From the NCBI RefSeq assembly GCF_036408795.1, contig NZ_JAZGJP010000008.1, positions 53,773 to 117,772 on the forward strand: a stretch of 64,000 bases of DNA, given 5' to 3'. Under the pieces are notes generated by a model, which worked only from the letters and a program-made list of their open reading frames with translations, had not been told where the DNA came from and did not search any database. The stretch is from Olsenella_L kribbiana. GTDB lineage: Bacteria > Actinomycetota > Coriobacteriia > Coriobacteriales > Atopobiaceae. Shown one piece after another: positions 59,712 through 64,000 of the stretch. A program made the position numbers and the translations under genes. Numbering within the stretch: the first letter of the stretch is position 1; every line of letters starts with the position of its first letter.

Positions 59712-61667
59712 ATGGACCATCCTGTACGGCATCCTCGAGGCTTGTGCCAGCTTCTTGTCGGCCTCTTCGCCTTCATTGCATGCCTCGCTGTTGCCCATAC
59801 GGCTTGGGCTGACTACTCGATAGACAAGGTCTCGATCGATGCGACGATCGGGTCAGATGGAACGCTTTCTGTCATCGAAGACCGCACGTTCGACTTCGAT
59901 GGCTCCTACCACGGCGTGTACTGGAAGCTGCCCGAAGGGACCTATGGGGGGGCAGAGCTGACACCGCATATCGCCTCTGTCGGTATCGTCGAGGACGGCG
60001 TCTATACGGAGTTCGCCCACAATGCCGGAGGGATCGACGGCAGCTTCGATGTGACGGATGAGGGCTCCTATCTCGAGATCAAGCTCTATTCCGCTCATGA
60101 GGATGAATCGGCGACGTTCCGCATCGTCTACTCCTATCCCGACCTTGCGCAGCGCTACGAGGATGTAGGCGAGCTCTACTGGAAGTTCGTCTCCGATGGC
60201 TGGGATGTGGCATCCGACAATGTGACCTGCACGGTCCATCTGCCGGTGCCGTCCGGCGAGAGCGTCGAGGCAGGCTCGAATGTGCGTGCCTGGGGCCACG
60301 GTCCGCTCGACGCGAGCCTGGCCTTCGATGGGTCGGCCATCGTCTATACGGTGCCGGGTGTCGGCACCGATGAGTATGCAGAAGCGCGCATCGTCTTCCC
60401 CGAATCCTGGCTCTCGGGCGCAACGCAGCGCTCCGGCGAGGTGCTTGATTCCGTCATGTCGGAAGAGCAGGCGTGGGCAGACGAGGCCAATGCCAAGCGC
60501 GAGCGCGCCCGGACCATGAGCACGGTCGCGCTCGTCGGCTCGCTTGCTCTTGCAGCGCTCTTCATTGCCCTTTCTGTTCGTGCCTATCTGCGCGACAAGC
60601 GCGAGCATCGCCCCCAGTTCGACGACGAGTATTTCCGCGATGTGCCGACCGATGACCATCCCGCCGTGCTCGATGCGCTTCGGGGAGACGGCAAGCCGGA
60701 CGGAAATGCCCTTCCGGCATCGATCATGCGTCTCTGCGATCTGGGCTATGTACAGCTTGGCTGCGTCGTGCCCGAGAAGAAGGGCTTCCTCGGCAAGAAG
60801 AAGCGCGAGCGCTACTACCTCGATTTGGTAAAGCGACCTGCCGGCACAGATGCTGCAGGCGAGATTGACGCAAGGACCCTGTCGCTGCTCTTCGACGAGA
60901 TCGAAGGCATGGCAGATGGGGATACAGCGCCGTCCGGGCAGCCGCGCCTCTGGTTCTCTTCGATCGAGAAGGCGGCAAAGGACGCTCCTGAGCGCTATAG
61001 CGACGCAATCGAGAAATGGGAAGGCGCTGTCACGGGTGCCTGCAGCAAGAAGAACTACATTCTCGCGGACAACCCCAACAAGAAGGTGCCGTATGCCTGC
61101 TGCGCTCTGAGCATCGTCCTTGCTGGCATCCTGATCTTCTTGGGAATTGCTGAGAAGATCACAGCTGGTGTGGCGTTTGCCGGCCTTGCTGCGGCAGTGG
61201 CGGCGGCAGTGGTCTGCGGCTCCCTTCCGCAGAAGATGTGCAGCAAGACGAAGGAAGGCATCGAGGTCGAGGCAAAGCTCGAGGCGCTCAGGCGCTGGCT
61301 TCTCGATTTCACCCGTCTCAAGGAGGCTGTGCCCCAGGATGTGGTGCTCTGGAACCGCCTGCTCGTGATGGCGGTCGTGCTCGGCGTGTCCGAGAAGGTC
61401 ATCGCCCAGCTCAAGGTTGCAGCCCCCGAGCTCTATGAGACGCTTTCGGCAGACCCGTATTCTCCGTGGTACTGGTATGCATTCTGGGGCCCTGGCCATT
61501 ACAGCACGCCGATGGATGCCTTCGGCAAGAGCGTCGAGTCGGCCCACTCAGTGAGCACCGCAGCCCTTGCGAAGAGCATGGAGTCCTCGGGCGGCGGGTT
61601 CGGCGGCGGCTTCTCCGGCGGAGGCGGAGGAGGATTCGGCGGTGGCGGAGGCGGAGGCGCCTTCTAG
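59712..61667 (+). CDS. DUF2207 membrane protein with Gly-rich C-terminus
   Basis: 651 residues from ATG 59712 (GGAG six bases upstream). Signal peptide to about residue 33 (LVGLFAFIACLAVAHTAWA|DYSIDKVSID). An extracellular beta domain follows (VSIDATIGSDGTLSVIEDRTFDFDGSYHGVYWKLP), the DUF2207 signature. One helix lies at about 265-290, then a cytoplasmic domain, a helix pair (ACCALSIVLAGILIFLGIAEKITAGVAFAGLAAAVAAAVVCG), and a final GGGFGGGFSGGGGGGFGGGG run usual in this family. Function unknown. The 80-residue gene follows. Confidence 0.87.
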   Translation: MDHPVRHPRGLCQLLVGLFAFIACLAVAHTAWADYSIDKVSIDATIGSDGTLSVIEDRTFDFDGSYHGVYWKLPEGTYGGAELTPHIASVGIVEDGVYTEFAHNAGGIDGSFDVTDEGSYLEIKLYSAHEDESATFRIVYSYPDLAQRYEDVGELYWKFVSDGWDVASDNVTCTVHLPVPSGESVEAGSNVRAWGHGPLDASLAFDGSAIVYTVPGVGTDEYAEARIVFPESWLSGATQRSGEVLDSVMSEEQAWADEANAKRERARTMSTVALVGSLALAALFIALSVRAYLRDKREHRPQFDDEYFRDVPTDDHPAVLDALRGDGKPDGNALPASIMRLCDLGYVQLGCVVPEKKGFLGKKKRERYYLDLVKRPAGTDAAGEIDARTLSLLFDEIEGMADGDTAPSGQPRLWFSSIEKAAKDAPERYSDAIEKWEGAVTGACSKKNYILADNPNKKVPYACCALSIVLAGILIFLGIAEKITAGVAFAGLAAAVAAAVVCGSLPQKMCSKTKEGIEVEAKLEALRRWLLDFTRLKEAVPQDVVLWNRLLVMAVVLGVSEKVIAQLKVAAPELYETLSADPYSPWYWYAFWGPGHYSTPMDAFGKSVESAHSVSTAALAKSMESSGGGFGGGFSGGGGGGFGGGGGGGAF

Positions 61668-61683
61668 ATCTTTTGGGGGAGAC

Positions 61684-61926
61684 ATGGTACGTCCTATTGG
61701 CATGCAGCAGATCATCGGACTCAAGCGTGCGCTCATCGAAGCTGGCATTCCGGTCACGGTGCATATGCACGACGCTTGCGGCGGACAGACCTTCCGTCTG
61801 GAGCTCACCGACGCAGAGGCTCCCCGAGAGGAGTCGCTTGGCCGTGCACGCACCTTTGCCGAGCTGTATCTCGGCCGCCATCTGACGTTCGATGGTACGG
61901 GAGCCACGTTCTGGGCTGCTGACTGA
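61684..61926 (+). CDS. Small conserved-looking protein of unknown function
   Basis: 80 residues from ATG 61684 (TTTGGGGGAG upstream). MVRPIGMQQIIGLKRALIEAGIPVTVHMHDACGGQTFRLEL, then ELYLGRHLTFDGTGATFWAA. The HDACGGQ stretch resembles the motif for which small 'RDAC family' proteins are named, but that match is from memory and unverified. No signal peptide. Probably cotranscribed with the DUF2207 gene. Confidence 0.6.
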   Translation: MVRPIGMQQIIGLKRALIEAGIPVTVHMHDACGGQTFRLELTDAEAPREESLGRARTFAELYLGRHLTFDGTGATFWAAD

Positions 61927-61951
61927 ACAAACAAGAACAAAGAGGCATGCA

Positions 61952-61988
61952 GAAGGCCGGTACGCATCGAGCGTGCCGGCCTTCATTC
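61952..61988. terminator. Terminator shared by convergent genes
   Basis: GAAGGCCGGTACGC/GCGTGCCGGCCTTC stem with a 6-nt loop, followed by ATTCGTTC on the plus strand and by TGC on the minus. Confidence 0.65.
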
Positions 61989-62004
61989 GTTCTATCCGGA
62001 AATC

Positions 62005-62205
62005 TCAGGCCCGGAATTCTGCTGTGTCGATTGCAGGGTCCTCGATACCGTCTTCGGGATGTGCTCCGAAGCACCAGAGCGCAAGCGCAGGGTCGTCAGC
62101 CTGATTCCCTGCCTGCGAGCAGAGCCTCATGATCTCTTCGAGCGTCCTGATCGTGCCCTCTTCAGTGATATAGCGCTTCTTCATGTCGGGCATTCCGGAC
62201 TCCAT
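62005..62205 (-). CDS. Small acidic protein of unknown function
   Basis: 66 residues from ATG 62205 (GAGGAG eight bases upstream). Sequence MESGMPDMKKRYITEEGTIRTLEEIMRLCSQ..., then LWCFGAHPEDGIEDPAIDTAEF. No signal or membrane segment, no family recognised. It is 95 bases downstream of the 62301-62996 gene on the same strand. Confidence 0.55.
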   Translation of the reverse strand: MESGMPDMKKRYITEEGTIRTLEEIMRLCSQAGNQADDPALALWCFGAHPEDGIEDPAIDTAEFRA

Positions 62206-62300
62206 AGCAAGACTCCTCGTAGCTTGGCTCCTGGAAGGGAGCATGCCTACGCAACGTAGGCATTCTAGCAAAAAGATGGAAGATGGCTGCACTGCGCAGG

Positions 62301-62996
62301 CTACGAGACAAAGACATTGATGCAGTAGCGGGAGCCGCGATGGTCCTCTTCGAGCTCTTCTGCGGTTGCTGCAAGCAGGTGGTCCGGATATTTCCTCCGG
62401 ATCTTCTGGAACGAGTAGCTCTTGTTCGGAAGCGTCGCAACGAGGTGGTCTCCGGCATAGAAGTTCATGAGCTGGCCGCCTGCCGCATCATGTGCGCCGC
62501 CTACGATCTCTACGTCGAGCGGCTCGATCGGCTTCGTGCCGCCGCCAAGGCCCTGCCAGTCCTTGTCTGCAATATAGGCACGGATGACATCGACATCGGC
62601 AGGGAGGCTCTCGATGCCGGCGGATGCAGCCTCGAACCAGGGATTGCCTGGCACGAGGATGCAGAGCCCATCACCCCTGCGCTCGCAGACAACAGATAGC
62701 GAGGGCTCTCTCGTGAGCAGGGTGGCGACAGGCTCGGTCGGCACGATTGCGAAGGCGCATTTGCCGAGACGGGCAGGGAATCCCTGGAATTCGCCGGAGT
62801 CGATCGTCGTGCCCTTCTTCGTGTCCTTCATGCGCTGCGGCTTCGTGGAGACGAGAAGCGTGGTCCTGCCAGCAATCTTTGCTGCGCATTTCTCGTCGAT
62901 GACCTGGATCTTGAGGGCACAGGGTCCTTCAGGAACAGCGAACGGTTCCTCTTCAGGTCCATGGACCAGCTTCTTGATGCTTGCCAGAATTCCCAT
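62301..62996 (-). CDS. Cytosolic protein of unknown function
   Basis: 231 residues from ATG 62996 (AAGGGAAAG upstream). MGILASIKKLVHGPEEE then an alpha/beta sequence with FAIVPTEPVATLLTREPSLSVVCER, VIRAYIADKDWQGLGGGTKPIEPLDVEIVGGAHDAAGG, and a C-terminal SYSFQKIRRKYPDHLLAATAEELEED. It seems to have no signal peptide or membrane helix. No family was recognised. Confidence 0.65.
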   Translation of the reverse strand: MGILASIKKLVHGPEEEPFAVPEGPCALKIQVIDEKCAAKIAGRTTLLVSTKPQRMKDTKKGTTIDSGEFQGFPARLGKCAFAIVPTEPVATLLTREPSLSVVCERRGDGLCILVPGNPWFEAASAGIESLPADVDVIRAYIADKDWQGLGGGTKPIEPLDVEIVGGAHDAAGGQLMNFYAGDHLVATLPNKSYSFQKIRRKYPDHLLAATAEELEEDHRGSRYCINVFVS

Positions 62997-63112
62997 GCTT
63001 TCCCTTTCTTCAGCTTCTCTCACAGTATGAGCCTAGCGCACGCATTGCTGCGCCCTGCCGATATTTCCAAATTGTCGAAGGTGCCCATCTGGCGTCTGCT
63101 ATCATTCTCTAT

Positions 63113-63142
63113 GAAGTAATACTAAGGAATACGAAGTCATAC
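63113..63142 (+). promoter_or_regulatory. Three 10-bp iterons before the RelB-like gene
   Basis: GAAGTAATAC, TAAGGAATAC, GAAGTCATAC lie head to tail, each ending in ATAC, with exact 10-bp period. This spacing suits a ribbon-helix-helix antitoxin binding one face of DNA. The gene starts 24 bases later. Confidence 0.5.
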
Positions 63143-63165
63143 CAGAATCGCAGCACGGGGGAAGC

Positions 63166-63369
63166 GTGGCAGAAAAGATGACCCCGATCGTCGCGAAGGT
63201 ACTGCCTGAGGAGAAGGAGAGCTTCTTCGCAGCGACCGAGCGGATCGGGACGACACCCTCAAACGCAATACGCATGTTCATCTCGGCGTTCAACCGCGCG
63301 GGGACCTTCCCGTTCGAGATAGGGGTCTCTGCTGCAGCAGGAAAGGACGGATCTCGCCATGAAGGCTGA
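63166..63369 (+). CDS. relB: RelB/DinJ-family antitoxin-like protein
   Basis: 67 residues from GTG 63166 (GGGGGAAG upstream). PIVAKVLPEEKESFFAATERIGTTPSNAIRMFISAFNRAGTFPFEIG matches the RelB/DinJ ribbon-helix-helix domain, with the conserved Pro-x-x-A-[IV]-x-M-F helix and FPFE segment. No RelE/YafQ-type toxin gene follows. A 42-residue open frame overlaps the end. It may be an orphan antitoxin or a plain regulator. Confidence 0.75.
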   Translation: MAEKMTPIVAKVLPEEKESFFAATERIGTTPSNAIRMFISAFNRAGTFPFEIGVSAAAGKDGSRHEG

Positions 63370-63487
63370 TTTCCAATGGTGGCTGCTGAGGCTTGCGATA
63401 GCGATATCGGAGCATCTGCACTGCAATGCCACATCGAGGCTGCGGCAGTATGCCATCAGCGCTTCCATGAAGAGGCTGACCTGGTAG
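63359..63487 (+). CDS. Possible 42-residue protein overlapping the relB end
   Basis: ATG 63359 to TAG 63485-63487, MKADFQWWLLRLAIAISEHLHCN..., overlapping relB by 11 bases, with GGAAAGGA 10-17 bases upstream. It is basic and amphipathic with two adjacent Trp; a membrane-active or toxin peptide is conceivable. It is too short for RelE. Coding is unproven. Confidence 0.35.
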   Translation: MKADFQWWLLRLAIAISEHLHCNATSRLRQYAISASMKRLTW

Positions 63488-63521
63488 GCCAGGCCTATAA
63501 AGACAGACAGAACCTTTGTGA

Positions 63522-63558
63522 GCCAGGGTGCCGGCAGATTGAATGCCGGCACCCTGGC
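63522..63558. repeat. Perfect 15-bp inverted repeat
   Basis: GCCAGGGTGCCGGCA, a 7-base loop, then TGCCGGCACCCTGGC, 34 bases past the 42-residue frame. It has no T-run on either strand, so it is either an inefficient terminator or a palindromic repeat element. Confidence 0.75.
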
Positions 63559-64000
63559 GCATGTCTATGTGGAGAAGAGGGCTGGCACGTCGAGCGGGCA
63601 GGAGGAAAGAGCCGCCACTCACAGACGATGGTGACATGCAAGCGACAGAGCGAAGTCTTGCAGCGGGCTGATTGAAAGCAGATAAAAGCAGGCCAGAACT
63701 CTTAAACTGCAGCATGAGCATACCGCTTACCCCAGAAAAGTTGCCGTTCGACTGGGAGGCCTGTTAGGAGTCTGCAAAGGCTCGGTACAATTCCATAGAC
63801 TTCACGGTTCAAGAATGGGTGCTTTCGTATTAATTGTGTAGAAGATGTGAAGCCCCACTTTCCCGCATTGCAGGGGAGCGGAGCCGTGTAAAGTTTCTTC
63901 TCGCGCTGAGGCACCCCGCACCGAGCGGGACGCAGACAGCGCAGCGAACCTTGAAAACCGGATACTGCGATCGAAGAGATCGGAAGACAGACGTGAGCGA
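63559..64000 (+). promoter_or_regulatory. Probable rRNA operon promoter and leader region
   Basis: No gene in this 440-base stretch. Near the end, ACCTTGAAAACCGGATACTG (63948-63967) resembles the CTTGAAAACxGxATA segment that precedes 16S genes in Gram-positive rRNA operons. Upstream, ATTGCA (63867-63872), a 16-bp spacer and TAAAGT (63889-63894) form a likely promoter; TTAGGA and TACAAT near 63767-63793 could be a second. The 16S gene would begin beyond the window. Confidence 0.55.

Noticed and set aside
1..64000. tRNA genes, CRISPR arrays, insertion sequences and prophage genes
   Set aside because: Looked for by eye on both strands; no cloverleaf, repeat-spacer array, transposase or integrase was recognised. 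A tool-based scan could still find a missed tRNA.

Overview
The window looks like chromosome from a high-GC, monoderm, fermentative actinobacterium of the Coriobacteriia, probably Olsenella/Atopobiaceae-like. This is inferred from GC-rich codon use, Tat-type lipoproteins with an RRSFLK motif, a secretin-less Tad pilus locus, arginine deiminase, fermentative D-lactate dehydrogenase and a T-box in front of pheST. No 16S sequence is present to confirm it. The left edge cuts through cysE. The right edge ends in what looks like the leader of an rRNA operon.

Layout. 1-3.9 kb: cysE (partial), a DAHP synthase gene, a C69 dipeptidase and a small cytosolic protein. 3.9-4.7 kb: a gene-poor stretch with a minus-strand small RNA candidate that has its own promoter, three hairpins and a terminator. 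4.7-9.7 kb: a complete livKHMGF branched-chain amino acid ABC operon. 9.8-13 kb: two small envelope proteins and two tandem LytTR regulators. 13-20.3 kb: dtd, an M32 carboxypeptidase, a ROK glucokinase, arginine deiminase, two HAD phosphatases and a NIF3-like gene with a one-base frameshift. 20.4-25.8 kb: T-box-pheS-pheT, a Zn-phospholipase-C-like protein and a GntR/UTRA regulator. 25.8-27.5 kb: one open frame joining an XRE regulator to a GH13 alpha-amylase, with paired operator-like repeats upstream.

27.7-40 kb is the most unusual part. A minus-strand operon (LacI regulator, fba, pfk, tpi, a LarA-like nickel-pincer epimerase/racemase, pgi, a TSUP/TauE exporter) encodes upper-glycolysis enzymes whose substrate-site residues differ from the housekeeping forms. 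It lies beside a second LacI paralogue and a divergent SsuABC/TauABC-type sulfonate-class importer. This fits a dedicated pathway for a sugar that resembles a hexose 6-phosphate, such as a sulfo-sugar. That is a hypothesis, not a demonstrated function.

40-49.7 kb: nagB and nagA, pyk, a D-lactate dehydrogenase, a P-type Ca2+-type ATPase and rsgA. 50-59.6 kb: a compact 13-gene Tad/Flp pilus operon (cpaB, tadZ, tadA, tadB, tadC, two pilins, TadE/TadG-like pseudopilins, DUF192, zinc-ribbon-FHA). 59.7-63.5 kb: a DUF2207 membrane protein, small unknown proteins and a RelB-like antitoxin with no recognisable toxin. 63.5-64 kb: a large inverted repeat and the rRNA leader.
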